DNA of 64,000 bases from Oceanobacillus profundus (GCF_003515705.1 NZ_QWEH01000009.1:62001-126000), one strand, 5' to 3'; positions 25,802-36,306 are shown, numbered from the stretch's first letter. Numbers and translations: made by a program. The notes: a model not told the origin generated them from the letters alone.

Positions 25802-26137
25802 GTGATAAATTATGATGACCGTAAATTTGTATCAGTCGAAAATACCGCGAACGGAGAAGTATCCTCCAAAACTTTTTTTGAATATAAACAAGAAGGTAAT
25901 ATACTTTCAGCAACATATAGTGGTGGAGAAATTGTAAAAGGAACACTGATTGGAATAGTAAATGAAGATGGCAGCTTACAGTTTAGATATAATCATGTAA
26001 ATAAAAAAGGCATGATAAAAGGTGGGGAGTGTTTTTCCGTTCCTGAAATTCTAATTGACGGTCGGATTAGGCTGCATGAAAGCTGGAGATGGTCAGACCA
26101 AAGTGAAGGGAAGTCTATTGTGGAAGAATTAAAATAA
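25802..26137 (+). CDS. Small conserved protein often mis-annotated as N-acetylglutamate synthase
   Basis: GTG 25802 with GGGAG 8 nt upstream gives [20 protein letters not shown], the usual start in this Bacillaceae family; the frame is also open from ATG 25778. The 111-residue beta-rich protein has repeated G-x-(I/V)-x-G turns ([20 protein letters not shown]) and ends [19 protein letters not shown]. There is no acetyl-CoA binding motif, so the database name is unlikely to be right. Cytosolic, function unknown. Confidence 0.75.
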   Translation: MINYDDRKFVSVENTANGEVSSKTFFEYKQEGNILSATYSGGEIVKGTLIGIVNEDGSLQFRYNHVNKKGMIKGGECFSVPEILIDGRIRLHESWRWSDQSEGKSIVEELK

Positions 26138-26203
26138 CATCAACCAATTGGTGGAAGAAGAGATTTCCTTAAAATTTAAGAACAAAGCAACAGTGTAATG
26201 TTG

Positions 26204-26253
26204 AAAAAAAGAGGGAGCACATCGTGAAGGATGCTGTTCCCTTTGTGCTATTC
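26204..26253. terminator. Terminator between convergent genes
   Basis: AAAGAGGGAGCACATC pairs imperfectly with GGATGCTGTTCCCTTT. The A-run on the left makes it a good terminator for the minus-strand hydrolase; on the plus strand the T-tract is weak. Confidence 0.6.
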
Positions 26254-26259
26254 CATAGA

Positions 26260-27060
26260 TTATAAGCTGCGAATAAATTTTTCGAGTTCATGGTTAAATT
26301 TTTCCGTTTCTTCAAGGAATAACAAATGACTGCTATCCTCAAATGGAATCAGTGTTGCATTTGGAGTTCTTTCTTTAATATAGTTTCCTGCTTCAATCGG
26401 AAAAAATCCGACAGTACCAAAGCAAATTAATGAAGGGACTGTCACATTGGAAAGCGTCTCACGATAATCGACAGCTGTCTGATTAAATACAATTGTACTC
26501 GCAATGGATGCAGGTAGCTTATTCATTTCCTGTAAAATCCAAGTGAATTCATCGGGGTCTGGTTTTTCTTTATACATTCCATAGATGAAATTACTGTTAA
26601 ATGTCGCTTGATCTTCTTGAATGGCTTGCACAACATTGCTGATTGCTTGAAAATCAAAAGCGCCAAATTCCCAGTCAGGCCAGGTATAATCAGATGCCGA
26701 TTGATCAACAATGGTAATGCCCTTTATATTGTCTGTTCCGAATTGATTGATATAATCCCAAACAACAAAAGCTCCCATTGACCAGCCTACTAAAATAACA
26801 TCTGTTAAACTTAATTTCTCCATGAAAGCTTTTAAATCCCTTGCATACTGTGCTACGGTATGACCTCGTTCTACTTTTGATGATTTTCCATGCCCCCGAA
26901 GGTCTAAAGCAATCGTGTGATAGTCCGAGCTTAGTTGTGCTAGCTGTTTATAAAAAAATTTACTGCTCATCATTACGCCGTGGATAAAAATAACGGTCTG
27001 GCCCTCTCCTTTTTCCTCATAGAACAAAATTGTTTCAGAATCCACTTGTAAATGCGGAAT
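26260..27060 (-). CDS. Alpha/beta hydrolase
   Basis: An alpha/beta hydrolase of 266 residues (VIFIHGVMMSSKFFYKQL oxyanion region, DLRGHGKS, nucleophile elbow VGWSMGAFV, and SSHLLFLEE with the likely catalytic His). The frame is open to a TTG at 27144, but the only good ribosome binding site, AGGAGGG at 27067-27073, sits 6 nt from an ATT codon at 27058-27060, giving a protein starting (M)PHLQVDSETILFYEEKGEG, the usual start in this family. The start may therefore be a rare AUU. Substrate unknown; resembles haloperoxidase/esterase-like members. Confidence 0.82.
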   Translation of the reverse strand: MPHLQVDSETILFYEEKGEGQTVIFIHGVMMSSKFFYKQLAQLSSDYHTIALDLRGHGKSSKVERGHTVAQYARDLKAFMEKLSLTDVILVGWSMGAFVVWDYINQFGTDNIKGITIVDQSASDYTWPDWEFGAFDFQAISNVVQAIQEDQATFNSNFIYGMYKEKPDPDEFTWILQEMNKLPASIASTIVFNQTAVDYRETLSNVTVPSLICFGTVGFFPIEAGNYIKERTPNATLIPFEDSSHLLFLEETEKFNHELEKFIRSL

Positions 27061-27332
27061 AATAATCCCTCCTGCACACCATTTTGGTAACAAACTATGC
27101 TTCTCTCTATAAATAGTATGTTCGTTTGATTTTGGAGATGACAATATAGGAATTATAAAAAAGAGTCATCGTGAGCTGAGGGCAAAGAACGGCAATTGTA
27201 AACCTTCCCACTAAAAGGTGCTAGTGTGCAGTTGAACTTAAAGTGTTCATCATTAACCAAGTCCATGTGTTTTGGAGTGTAATATAGTAGAACAATGTAC
27301 TTAAGAACAGTGCCCAACATGATAGCTTTCGT

Positions 27333-28217
27333 TTAGATAGTAATCGATTCTGACATGGCAATAAATTCACGAACTGCATACGGTATGTATTTATCCTTTT
27401 TCCAAATCATGGCCAAGTCTAAATTGACAACCGTTTTTTTAAAAGGAATTGCTTTAATTTCATCATTGGTTATTTGGGCACATATTTTACTCGGTAATAG
27501 AGCAACACCTAATTTTGCTCCGACCATCTCAATCATAAAGTCCTTTTGTGAGCTCTCACATACAACATTAGGATAGAATCCATGTTCTTCACAAGCTTCT
27601 ATAATCCTGTCATGGAGAGAGAAATCATGCCGATACATGATAAAGTGTTCCTTTTTGATATGGGAAAAGTTGATTGCTTCTCTGTCCGCTAATGGATTGT
27701 CCTTTTGTACAACGAGCATTAGCGGATCGTTTAGTAGTTTGATTGTTTCAAAGTTTTCTGTTTGTATGGGTAGATTGCAAATCAAACCGATATCCAGTTC
27801 ACCTTCACGGACGCCATGTTTAATTTTATTGCTGCCGACCTCCGTCAATAGTAAATCAATGGAGGGATAAGTGTCCTTGTATTTGCTAATTAATGTGGAA
27901 AAAAATGCAGCACCGATAATTGGAGGAATTCCGATTTTTATTTCCCCTTTTTTTAAGTTAATAACATCAATTAGTTCAGATGTTAAGTTTTCAAAAGCAT
28001 CCATAACATGTTTCGCATTGATTAAGAATGCTTGTCCAGCATCCGTTAATTCCAATTGTTTGGCCTTTCTATAAAATAGGGCGGCACCAAGCTCGGCTTC
28101 AAGGCTTTTAATTGTTTTGCTTAGTGAGGGCTGTGATATGTGAAGAGTGGATGCTGCTTTTGTAAAGTTCAGCTGTTTCGCAACTTCTGCAAAATATTCT
28201 ATTTGCCTTATGTCCAT
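27333..28217 (-). CDS. LysR-family transcriptional regulator
   Basis: GGGAGG upstream of ATG 28215-28217 fixes the start at MDIRQIEYFAEVAKQLNFTK; 294 residues. The N-terminal winged HTH (AASTLHISQPSLSKTIKSLE) is followed by a LysR substrate-binding domain (KKGEIKIGIPPIIGAAFFS). It is divergent from malate synthase G with a TTAT-N11-ATAA dyad between them, so it probably autoregulates and controls glcB in response to a C2 or C4 acid. It resembles CitR/CcpC/YwbI-type regulators, but exact orthology is not certain. Confidence 0.88.
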   Translation of the reverse strand: MDIRQIEYFAEVAKQLNFTKAASTLHISQPSLSKTIKSLEAELGAALFYRKAKQLELTDAGQAFLINAKHVMDAFENLTSELIDVINLKKGEIKIGIPPIIGAAFFSTLISKYKDTYPSIDLLLTEVGSNKIKHGVREGELDIGLICNLPIQTENFETIKLLNDPLMLVVQKDNPLADREAINFSHIKKEHFIMYRHDFSLHDRIIEACEEHGFYPNVVCESSQKDFMIEMVGAKLGVALLPSKICAQITNDEIKAIPFKKTVVNLDLAMIWKKDKYIPYAVREFIAMSESITI

Positions 28218-28266
28218 GATAAACAACCTCCCTGACAATAATTGATTTTTCTTAATTATACGTCAA

Positions 28267-28287
28267 GTTATAACCAAAAGGAATAAC
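28267..28287. promoter_or_regulatory. Candidate LysR-type operator
   Basis: GTTAT-N11-ATAAC (28267-28271 and 28283-28287) is a T-N11-A dyad in the 150-bp divergent region between the regulator gene and glcB. Confidence 0.55.
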
Positions 28288-28367
28288 ATTCATGCAAAAC
28301 TTATATTGTTGTTTCTAATCTGTTCCTATTAAAATAGTAATATAGTGAGTAAGAGGAGGGAATTTGG

Positions 28368-30545
28368 ATGTGTGGTTATGTGAAAATAGGAAATCTTCAA
28401 GTGGCAAAAGTGCTTTATGATTTCGTTAATTCGGAAGCACTTCGGGAAACAGGTCTTGACAATGAAAAGTTTTGGGACGATTTCGGGAAGCTTGTCTCAG
28501 ATTTGGCTCCGAAGAATAAAGCGTTGTTAATAGAGCGTGAAGAATTACAAAAGAAAATAGATGCGTGGCACAGAGAGAACGATGCATTTGAATTTAATAG
28601 TTACAAATCTTTTTTAGAAAATATCGGCTACTTGGAACCTGAAGTGGGAGAATTTACGATTACGACCACGAATATTGATGATGCTATTACACATCAAGCT
28701 GGTCCGCAGCTCGTAGTGCCAATTGACAATGCGCGCTATGCCATTAATGCAGCTAACGCACGTTGGGGCTCCCTCTATGATGCATTATACGGAACTGATG
28801 TAATAAGTGAAGAAGGTGGAGCTGCTAAAGAAGGATCCTACAACCCTGTTCGAGGCGGAAAAGTAATTGCTTTTGCGAAAAACTTTCTTGATGAAAATTT
28901 CCCTCTACAGACTTCCTCGCATCAAGAAGCAACAACCTATGCTGTTGTTAGCGGGAGATTGGACGTGACTCTGAAAAGCGGTGAGACAACTGGACTGAAG
29001 GATAGTTTTAAATTTGTTGGATACCAAGGTACGGCGGAAGAACCTAAAGCTATTCTATTAAAAAATAACGGCTTGCATGTTGAAATGCAAATCGACCGCA
29101 ATCATCCTATTGGAAAAACGGATGCAGCGGGAGTGAAAGATATATACCTGGAGTCTGCAACCTCCACTATTATGGACTGTGAAGATTCTGTTGCAGCCGT
29201 TGATGCTGAGGATAAAACGCTCGTGTACCGCAATTGGCTTGGTTTGAACAGAGGAGATTTAACTTCTGTTTTTTCTAAAGGCGAAAAGAAAATTACACGT
29301 AGCTTAAATCCTGATCGTACCTATACAGGCCTGAACGGCGAAGAAATAACGCTATCAGGGCGGGTTCTTATGTTTGTCCGCAATGTTGGGCACTTGATGA
29401 CGAATAACGCCATTCTTGATGAATCGGGTCAGGAAGTACCTGAGGGAATAATGGATGGTGTCTTAACAAGCTTGATGGCTAAACATGGGCTATTAGGAAA
29501 TGGCCAATACCAAAATTCTCAAAAAGGTTCCGTCTATATTGTTAAGCCTAAAATGCACGGTTCAAAGGAAGTTGCTTTTGCGAATGAATTGTTTAATCGT
29601 ATAGAAGATATGCTTGATTTGAAACGTCATACACTTAAAATTGGCGTAATGGATGAAGAGCGACGTACAAGCCTAAACTTGAAAAATTGCATTTATGAGG
29701 TAAGGGAGAGAATTGCTTTCATTAACACAGGGTTTTTAGATCGTACAGGTGACGAGATTCATACATCAATGGAAGCAGGAGCCATGATTCGAAAAGGTGA
29801 AATGAAAGTCTCGCCATGGCTGAACAGCTATGAAAAAAATAATGTACGTATTGGTCTGGATACTGGGTTTAAAGGAAAAGCGCAAATTGGAAAGGGAATG
29901 TGGGCAATGCCTGATCTAATGGCTGAGATGCTGAAGCAAAAATCAGGCCATCTACAAGCAGGTGGAAATACGGCTTGGGTTCCATCTCCAACAGCAGCTA
30001 CATTGCATGCGCTTCATTACCATGCTATTGATGTCCGGAAAGTGCAGGAAGAACTGCAAAATGAAGTGAAAAATTACCGCGAGGATATTTTACAAATTCC
30101 GATTGCAGGAAAACAGAATTGGTCAACTGCAGAAATCCAGGAAGAGCTTGATAACAGCGCACAAACATTGCTTGGTTATGTTGTTCGCTGGGTGGAACAA
30201 GGTGTCGGCTGTTCAAAAGTCCCGGACATTAATAATGTAGCACTTATGGAAGACCGTGCAACATTGCGAATCTCAAGCCAAATGTTGTCAAACTGGCTTC
30301 ACCATGGTATTTGTACCAAAGAACAAATGCTGGATACGTTGAAACGCATGGCACAAATTGTTGACAAGCAAAATGCAGGAGATCCATTATACAATCCAAT
30401 GGCACCCAACTTTGATGAATCAATTGCTTTCCATGCAGCATGTGACCTTGTTTTCAAAGGGAAAGAGCAGCCAAGCGGTTATACGGAGCCAATTCTTCAT
30501 CGCAGCCGTCTGGAGGCAAAAGATAAACCACATGTAAGAAGTTGA
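28368..30545 (+). CDS. glcB: Malate synthase G
   Basis: The 725-residue enzyme condenses glyoxylate with acetyl-CoA to malate. G-type length and motifs are present: [33 protein letters not shown] (Mg-binding acidic residues), [31 protein letters not shown] (substrate-binding Asp/Glu) and [20 protein letters not shown] precedes ATG 28368. No isocitrate lyase gene is adjacent; with the glycolate oxidase genes next door it fits glycolate/glyoxylate use rather than the acetate glyoxylate shunt. Confidence 0.95.
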   Translation: MCGYVKIGNLQVAKVLYDFVNSEALRETGLDNEKFWDDFGKLVSDLAPKNKALLIEREELQKKIDAWHRENDAFEFNSYKSFLENIGYLEPEVGEFTITTTNIDDAITHQAGPQLVVPIDNARYAINAANARWGSLYDALYGTDVISEEGGAAKEGSYNPVRGGKVIAFAKNFLDENFPLQTSSHQEATTYAVVSGRLDVTLKSGETTGLKDSFKFVGYQGTAEEPKAILLKNNGLHVEMQIDRNHPIGKTDAAGVKDIYLESATSTIMDCEDSVAAVDAEDKTLVYRNWLGLNRGDLTSVFSKGEKKITRSLNPDRTYTGLNGEEITLSGRVLMFVRNVGHLMTNNAILDESGQEVPEGIMDGVLTSLMAKHGLLGNGQYQNSQKGSVYIVKPKMHGSKEVAFANELFNRIEDMLDLKRHTLKIGVMDEERRTSLNLKNCIYEVRERIAFINTGFLDRTGDEIHTSMEAGAMIRKGEMKVSPWLNSYEKNNVRIGLDTGFKGKAQIGKGMWAMPDLMAEMLKQKSGHLQAGGNTAWVPSPTAATLHALHYHAIDVRKVQEELQNEVKNYREDILQIPIAGKQNWSTAEIQEELDNSAQTLLGYVVRWVEQGVGCSKVPDINNVALMEDRATLRISSQMLSNWLHHGICTKEQMLDTLKRMAQIVDKQNAGDPLYNPMAPNFDESIAFHAACDLVFKGKEQPSGYTEPILHRSRLEAKDKPHVRS

Positions 30546-30554
30546 TATAGAGTT

Positions 30555-30592
30555 GAGAGGGCCGATAACTAGAAGTAGGTCCTCTCTATTTA
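30555..30592 (+). terminator. Rho-independent terminator of glcB
   Basis: GAGAGGGCC pairs with GGTCCTCTC (one wobble) across a 14-nt loop; ATTTAT follows. Confidence 0.65.
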
Positions 30593-30877
30593 TCTTTGTT
30601 CTTACGGTGTTTTTCTGATCTTTTTTACTCAACTCACTACGTATGTTTCCTGATGATATTATTCGAATCGGATAAACAATTACGCAAAGGAATTTCAGAA
30701 TCATGAAGGAACAGTCTGTGTAACGAACTATTGGAAGCGTTTACTATGGTGATAAAAGGAATGATGGAATCATATCTTTCCTAATAGAGAATGATCATTG
30801 AAATTGAAAAAGAGTGAGCTAAAAAAGAACTGCTTTTAAACTTTTGCAGGTTCAACTAAAAAGGGGGTTTGAACAAT
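30593..30877. other. Control region upstream of glcEFD
   Basis: About 285 bp without a gene. It holds the candidate cre site at 30731-30746 and the GGGGG ribosome binding site before ATG 30878. I see no well-spaced sigma-A hexamer pair that I would defend. Confidence 0.4.
30731..30746 (+). promoter_or_regulatory. cre (CcpA) site upstream of glcE
   Basis: TTGGAAGCGTTTACTA matches WTGNAANCGNWNNCWW at every fixed position. It lies about 130 bp upstream of the first gene of the glycolate oxidase cluster, suggesting carbon catabolite repression. Confidence 0.6.
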
Positions 30878-32194
30878 ATGATTTATTCAGATATAGAAGG
30901 GGTTTTGCCAGCCGAACAAATAAAGCACAATGCTAAATGTCATTCGCTGGGTAATGATGGAAATCAAATCATGGAAGCCTATTCTGAGGAAGATATATCG
31001 AAGGTTCTTTCCTTTGCATACCAACAATCCAAAACGGTTAATATTATTTCTGGGGGTACGAAGCGTGGTTATGGTGGCGAACTGGAGCAGGCAGATATTT
31101 TATTGTCACTGGGTAACTACAAAGGGATCGTGGAGCATTCAGTTGGTGACCTTACACTGACTGTGAAACCTGGGACGACTTTAAGAGAAATAACAGAAGA
31201 ATTGGCTAAACATGGGCAGCAAGTCGCAATAGACACACCTTGGCCGGAGCTGGCAACAATTGGCGGCATTATAGCAGCAAATGACAGTGGACCAAAGCGA
31301 TTGCTTTATGGATCTGCAAGGGATTTAGTTATCGGCACGAGGATCGTCTATTCCGATGGAAGAATAATCCGAACAGGTGGAAAAGTAGTCAAAAACGTAG
31401 CAGGTTATGATATGAATAAGCTTTTCATCGGATCGATGGGAACGCTTGGTGTCGTTAGTGAAATCACATTAAAATTACGTCCGCTTCCAAGTTTTGAAGG
31501 GTTGTCCCTTTTGCAATTCCCACAGGGTGGTCAGCAAGCAATTCGTGAATTTTCCATGCAGATCCTTGACTCAATGATGGAACCAGTTTCATTGGAGATC
31601 TTGAACCCTTCTTTTGCTGAAAAAATGACCGGTAACAGAGATTATACGTTGGCCATTGCTTTTGAAGATCGGAAAAAAGCTGTTCAAGAACAGGAAAAAT
31701 GGGTGAAAAATCATGTTCCGATTGATGCTAAACATTGTGTGATGCATGAGGAACAGGCAAGACGATGGTGGGAGAAATTCAGGCATTTCGGACCCAATGG
31801 CCATAATGATGAAGAATATAATGATTCAAATACACAGGCTGCATTGAAAATTGGAAGCAATAATTTCGATGTCCTCATTATTTTAGAGGTGTCTGAACGG
31901 CTTTCAAAGGAACATCAAGTGACAACAGAAGCGCATGGTGGGGTAGGACATGGTATTTCAAGAGTGTTTATAGAGGGGCTTCCCGAAAATATTGTTTCTT
32001 ACATTAAAGCACTTAGATCAGAGGTAGAAAGAAGACATGGGTATGTAGTTTGTACACATTTACCGTTTAAGTTAAGAAAGTTGGTTTGTGTTTGGGGTGA
32101 AATACCACCATACTTTGCTTTGCTGGAAGGTATTAAACATACGAATGATCCGAACAGAATTCTTAACCGACAGCGTTTTGTAGGAGGTATATAA
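30878..32194 (+). CDS. glcE: Glycolate oxidase FAD-binding subunit (GlcE-like)
   Basis: A 438-residue PCMH-type FAD-binding protein. The FAD motif region reads VKPGTTLREITEELAKHG, then TIGGIIAANDSGPKRLLYGS and GGKVVKNVAGYDMNKLFIGS, characteristic of GlcE (the shorter of the two flavin subunits). ATG 30878 is preferred over TTG 30869 because GGGGG ends 10 nt before it. It is directly followed by glcF (TAA-ATG) and glcD. The complex oxidises glycolate, and often D-lactate, to the keto acid. Confidence 0.88.
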   Translation: MIYSDIEGVLPAEQIKHNAKCHSLGNDGNQIMEAYSEEDISKVLSFAYQQSKTVNIISGGTKRGYGGELEQADILLSLGNYKGIVEHSVGDLTLTVKPGTTLREITEELAKHGQQVAIDTPWPELATIGGIIAANDSGPKRLLYGSARDLVIGTRIVYSDGRIIRTGGKVVKNVAGYDMNKLFIGSMGTLGVVSEITLKLRPLPSFEGLSLLQFPQGGQQAIREFSMQILDSMMEPVSLEILNPSFAEKMTGNRDYTLAIAFEDRKKAVQEQEKWVKNHVPIDAKHCVMHEEQARRWWEKFRHFGPNGHNDEEYNDSNTQAALKIGSNNFDVLIILEVSERLSKEHQVTTEAHGGVGHGISRVFIEGLPENIVSYIKALRSEVERRHGYVVCTHLPFKLRKLVCVWGEIPPYFALLEGIKHTNDPNRILNRQRFVGGI

Positions 32195-33583
32195 ATGAGT
32201 GTAGGTCAGAAAGAATCTGCTAATCTAGTGAATCTCCTGGAAAATGGTCCAGCCTGTCAAACAGCGACGCTAGGAAACTATCTTTGGGACGATTTACCAG
32301 ATCAGGATAAATGGGCGGACTGTGTACACTGTGGTATGTGTCTGGAAGCCTGTCCGACATATCAGGAAACAGGTGAAGAACAGCATTCACCAAGGGGACG
32401 CGTTTATTTAATTAAAGCTGTTGCAGAAGGGAAAATTGATGTAAATGAAGCTTTTTCCAAGCCTGTATTTGATTGCCTGGATTGCCGTGCGTGCGAAACG
32501 GCATGCCCCGCCGATGTTCAGGTCGGTGGTTTGATTGAAGAAGCTCGTGGCCAAATTCGTCAGGCGATGCCTCTGACAGGTCTTCAAGGAAAACTTAGTA
32601 ATACTGCTTTAAAAGAGCTCTTCCCAAAGCAAAACCGGATGAATATGCTCGGTGGCCTTATGCGATTCTATCAAAAGAGCGGGATACAAACGATAGCTAG
32701 GAAAACTGGCTTATTAAATATATTGCCAAATCCCTTACAAGAGATGGAATCGATTCTTCCAGAGGTTGGAAAACCAGTGCTTGGCAGGTATCCAGAAATC
32801 GTTCCAGCTGAAGGAATGACGAAAAAGCGGGTTGGAATGCTGACAGGCTGCATAATGGATGTTATGTTCAGCGATGTTAATGAAGCGACCATTCGAGTTC
32901 TGACGCATAATGGATTTGAAGTCGGTCTGCCGAAACAACAGGGATGCTGCGGTGCACTCCATGTACATGCTGGAGAAAGAGAAACAGGAAAAATGCTAGC
33001 AAAACAAAATATCGAGGCTTTCAAAGATTATGATAAAGTACTCGTAAATGCAGCGGGCTGTGGCTGTGCACTTCAAGAGTATGATGAACTTTTCAGAAAT
33101 GATCCGAACATGCAACCTTTGGCAAAGGAGTTTTCGGAGAAGGTTGAAGATGTTTCCAAGTTTTTGTATGATCATGATTTTAAACGTCCTACCACAGAAA
33201 TGAAAACAAAAATTACGTACCATGATGCATGTCATCTTGCTCATGGACAGGGGGTTCGTTTTGAGCCTCGTCAACTATTAAATGAAATTCCAGGGGTGGA
33301 AATGGTTGAGCTGCCAAATGCAGACCGTTGCTGTGGCAGTGCTGGAATCTATAACCTGACACACCCAGAGATGGCAGGTAAACTGCTTGACCGAAAGATT
33401 GATGATGTCCCGGAAAATATTGAAATGATCTCCATGGGGAATCCAGGTTGCATGCTCCAAATAGCTATGGGTGTGAAAAAGCATGGCAGAAGTGAAAAGG
33501 TTGTCCATACCGTCCAATTGCTTGATTGGGCTTATGAAAAAGATAAAGCCCAAGTTAAAGAAAACATACCTGTGAAATCTTAG
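32195..33583 (+). CDS. glcF: Glycolate oxidase iron-sulfur subunit (GlcF)
   Basis: The 462-residue protein has two 4Fe-4S clusters (CVHCGMCLEACP near residue 45 and CLDCRACETACP near 95) followed by two CCG domains (QGCCGALHVH and DRCCGSAGIYNL). It passes electrons from the flavin subunits to the membrane quinone pool. Its ATG abuts the glcE stop, with GGAGG inside the end of glcE, implying coupled translation. Confidence 0.92.
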   Translation: MSVGQKESANLVNLLENGPACQTATLGNYLWDDLPDQDKWADCVHCGMCLEACPTYQETGEEQHSPRGRVYLIKAVAEGKIDVNEAFSKPVFDCLDCRACETACPADVQVGGLIEEARGQIRQAMPLTGLQGKLSNTALKELFPKQNRMNMLGGLMRFYQKSGIQTIARKTGLLNILPNPLQEMESILPEVGKPVLGRYPEIVPAEGMTKKRVGMLTGCIMDVMFSDVNEATIRVLTHNGFEVGLPKQQGCCGALHVHAGERETGKMLAKQNIEAFKDYDKVLVNAAGCGCALQEYDELFRNDPNMQPLAKEFSEKVEDVSKFLYDHDFKRPTTEMKTKITYHDACHLAHGQGVRFEPRQLLNEIPGVEMVELPNADRCCGSAGIYNLTHPEMAGKLLDRKIDDVPENIEMISMGNPGCMLQIAMGVKKHGRSEKVVHTVQLLDWAYEKDKAQVKENIPVKS

Positions 33584-33603
33584 CTGGAAAGGATGTGAGC
33601 TAT

Positions 33604-35067
33604 ATGTTTGGAAAAAAGCGACAAAAACAGAAGCCAGATGATGCTGTTATACAGCAATTAATGCAAATTGTAGGTGATAGTGAAGTTCTTTATTTGAAAG
33701 AAGATCTGATAGCATATGAATGTGACGGTTACACACTCTCAAAAGGAATGCCAAAAGCAGTTATTTTTGTGAAAAGTACAAAACAGGTTTCTGACGTGGT
33801 GAAATACTTAAATACAGTAGGAATACCTTATATTGCGCGAGGAGCCGGTACGGGATTAAGTGGTGGAGCGACACCACTCGGTGGTGAAGTGATTATTAGT
33901 TTGGTCCGAATGAAGAGAATGCTTCATCTTGACTTGAAAAATAGAAAAGCGGTTGTAGAACCGGGCTATATTAATTTAAAGCTGACACAATCGATTTCAG
34001 ATAAAGGTTATTATTATGCACCAGATCCTTCGAGCCAATATGCATGCACGATAGGTGGGAATGTTAACGAAAATTCCGGTGGTGCTCACTGTTTGAAATA
34101 TGGGGTAACGACAAATCATATTCTAGGGCTTGAGTTTGTGCTTCCTAGTGGTGATGTTATAGAGCTCGGAGAAGAAGGAATTCCGGATCGTCCCGGCTAT
34201 GATTTGCTCGGTCTCTTGACCGGTTCAGAGGGAACACTAGGGATTGTAACTAAAATTACAGTGAAGATATTAAAAAATCCTGAAGGGAAGAAAACCGTTC
34301 TTGCCTATTATGATGATATTGGTGATGCAAGTCAGGCTGTTTCAGATATTATAGCTGCAGGTATCATTCCAGCTGCGCTTGAAATGATGGATTCCATAGC
34401 CATTGAAGGGGTAGAATCAGCTGCCTACCCGGTTGGGCACCCGAGGGATATTGCTGCATTTCTACTTATCGAAGTTGATGGGATTGATGCTGGGATTGAG
34501 GACCAAATCGACGAAATTCTTACTGTATGCAAAAATAACAATGTTCGCGAAATAAAAGTGGCGAAAGATGAGGAAGAGCGTGGACTTTGGTGGGCCAACC
34601 GGAAAATGGGATTTGGTGCAATGGGGGCAATCTCCCCGGATTACCTTGTTCAGGATGGGGTTATTCCGAGAACGCGATTGCCTGAAGTTCTTGCTAAAAT
34701 CAGTGAAATCAGTAAAAAGTATGAGCTTCGTATTGCGAATATTTTCCATGCGGGAGACGGAAATCTGCATCCGCTGATATTGTTTGATGCCAGCATACCC
34801 GGAGAAAGTGAACGTGCATCCAAGGCTGGTTCGGAATGTTTGAAGGTTTGTGCAGATGTTGGAGGTTCTATTACTGGTGAACACGGTGTTGGTATTGAAA
34901 AATCAGCAGAAATGCGCTTTATATTCACTGATGAAGAAATGACTGCCCAAACGAATATACGCGCTGTGTTTAATCCGGAAGATTTATTGAACCCTGGGAA
35001 GTTATTTCCACAACCAGGCCGTTGTGTAGAAATTAAGCGGGAAATTACAAAAGTAGTAGTATCCTAA
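33604..35067 (+). CDS. glcD: Glycolate oxidase catalytic flavoprotein subunit (GlcD)
   Basis: A 487-residue FAD-binding oxidase. FAD motif ARGAGTGLSGGATPLGGEV, GGNVNENSGGAHCLKYGVT, GSEGTLGIVTKITV, and C-terminal HAGDGNLHPLILFD plus SITGEHGVGIEK are all classic GlcD/D-lactate dehydrogenase motifs. ATG 33604 suits AAAGGA at 33588-33593 better than GTG 33595. Third gene of glcEFD. Substrate glycolate is favoured by malate synthase G upstream; D-lactate is the alternative. Confidence 0.9.
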   Translation: MFGKKRQKQKPDDAVIQQLMQIVGDSEVLYLKEDLIAYECDGYTLSKGMPKAVIFVKSTKQVSDVVKYLNTVGIPYIARGAGTGLSGGATPLGGEVIISLVRMKRMLHLDLKNRKAVVEPGYINLKLTQSISDKGYYYAPDPSSQYACTIGGNVNENSGGAHCLKYGVTTNHILGLEFVLPSGDVIELGEEGIPDRPGYDLLGLLTGSEGTLGIVTKITVKILKNPEGKKTVLAYYDDIGDASQAVSDIIAAGIIPAALEMMDSIAIEGVESAAYPVGHPRDIAAFLLIEVDGIDAGIEDQIDEILTVCKNNNVREIKVAKDEEERGLWWANRKMGFGAMGAISPDYLVQDGVIPRTRLPEVLAKISEISKKYELRIANIFHAGDGNLHPLILFDASIPGESERASKAGSECLKVCADVGGSITGEHGVGIEKSAEMRFIFTDEEMTAQTNIRAVFNPEDLLNPGKLFPQPGRCVEIKREITKVVVS

Positions 35068-35101
35068 TTTAATAGATCGGTAAGTTTAAGCCTTTAGTGA
35101 G

Positions 35102-35136
35102 AGGAGGAATTAAAATCACTTAGCCGCTTTCCTCCT
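35102..35136 (+). promoter_or_regulatory. Hairpin after glcD
   Basis: AGGAGGAA (35102-35109) and TTCCTCCT (35129-35136) are perfectly complementary across a 19-nt loop with no T-run. It may stabilise the glcEFD transcript 3' end or act as a weak terminator. Confidence 0.45.
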
Positions 35137-35183
35137 AATAAAGCATTGCATCCTTGTATAAGCGAACAGCCAATTCACTATTA

Positions 35184-35199
35184 AAGTAAGCGTAAACAC
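35184..35199 (+). promoter_or_regulatory. Candidate cre (CcpA) site
   Basis: AAGTAAGCGTAAACAC fits the cre consensus apart from the first fixed T and the last base. It lies about 35 bp before the FAH-family gene, where binding would block transcription. Confidence 0.4.
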
Positions 35200-35231
35200 C
35201 TTCAATCAATCAGAAATAAGGAGAGGAAACA

Positions 35232-35996
35232 ATGAAGTTTGCCAGATTTAGAAGAGAAAATGATGAAACAATATTACAAGGAATTATAACAGATGGCGGC
35301 ATTAAGGAAATTAAAGGGGACATTTTTTCTGAATGGGAGTATACAGATTCAATGCATCCTGTGGATGAAGTTACGATTTTGGAACCGCTCGTTCCACGAC
35401 ATATAATTGGAATCGGCGCTAATTATGTTGCTAAGACAGATGATCTGCCATCCGATCTGCCGAACTTGCCTGTGTTTTTTTATAAGCCGGTTTCATCCGT
35501 TATTGGCAGTGGAAAACCGATTAAAATCCCAAACAAAATAAATGAAGTAAAATTCGAATCTGAACTTGCCGTTGTTATTGGTAAACATACACGTAACATT
35601 TCAGAAGAAGAAGTGACAGACCATATTTTTGGTTATACGGTTGCCAATGATGTGACGGCACCACAGTATTTCCATGAATCTGGATATTGGACAGTAGGAA
35701 AGTCATTTGACACGTTTACTCCACTGGGTCCTTATATAGAAACAGAACTTGACCCTGATCAAGTCACTGTTGAGTCCTACTTGAATGGCGATAGAAAGCA
35801 GGCTAGTGCAGTATCGCTTATGATCATTTCAATGAGAAAAATGATTGCCTATTTATCCAATGTGATGACACTAGAACCAGGTGATGTAATTCTAACAGGC
35901 AGTCCAATTGGGGCGGAAATGATGCGGTCGGGTGATGAAATAGTATGTCAAATTGCTGGAATTGGAAAGCTTCGAAATTCTGTAGAACAAGCCTAA
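35232..35996 (+). CDS. FAH family protein (short form)
   Basis: A 254-residue fumarylacetoacetase-fold protein: IGANYVAKTDDLP, metal ligands in FESELAVVIGKH, YTVANDVTAPQYF, VGKSFDTFTPLGP and VILTGSPIGAEMM. AAGGAGAG precedes ATG 35232. It lies between glcD and the lactate/glycolate-type permease, so it may act on an oxo-acid of the same pathway (for example an oxaloacetate or acylpyruvate reaction), but this is inference. It is a distant paralogue of the protein at 23720. Confidence 0.85.
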   Translation: MKFARFRRENDETILQGIITDGGIKEIKGDIFSEWEYTDSMHPVDEVTILEPLVPRHIIGIGANYVAKTDDLPSDLPNLPVFFYKPVSSVIGSGKPIKIPNKINEVKFESELAVVIGKHTRNISEEEVTDHIFGYTVANDVTAPQYFHESGYWTVGKSFDTFTPLGPYIETELDPDQVTVESYLNGDRKQASAVSLMIISMRKMIAYLSNVMTLEPGDVILTGSPIGAEMMRSGDEIVCQIAGIGKLRNSVEQA

Positions 35997-36306
35997 TTTT
36001 ATCTAACACGTAATTGGAAGTACGATTTTTAGTGAAAAGATTTGGTTGTAAAACAAAGATAAGAGGGGGGAGTGTGTCATTCAATGATGGTATTAAACTG
36101 TGTAATTGCCCGATTCTAATTAAGAGCAAAAAATGGTAATAATAGGAGTGGGATAAGGGGATTTAAATAATTGAAAATTCTATTTGCTGAAACAGAAGCA
36201 AGAAATAGCTGGTAATTGTAATAAGGGCATCTTTATCGAACATTATTATTTTCCAATCATTAATATTGTTATTCATATATTAAAACCTTTCAAGGGGGAA
36301 TTTAAA

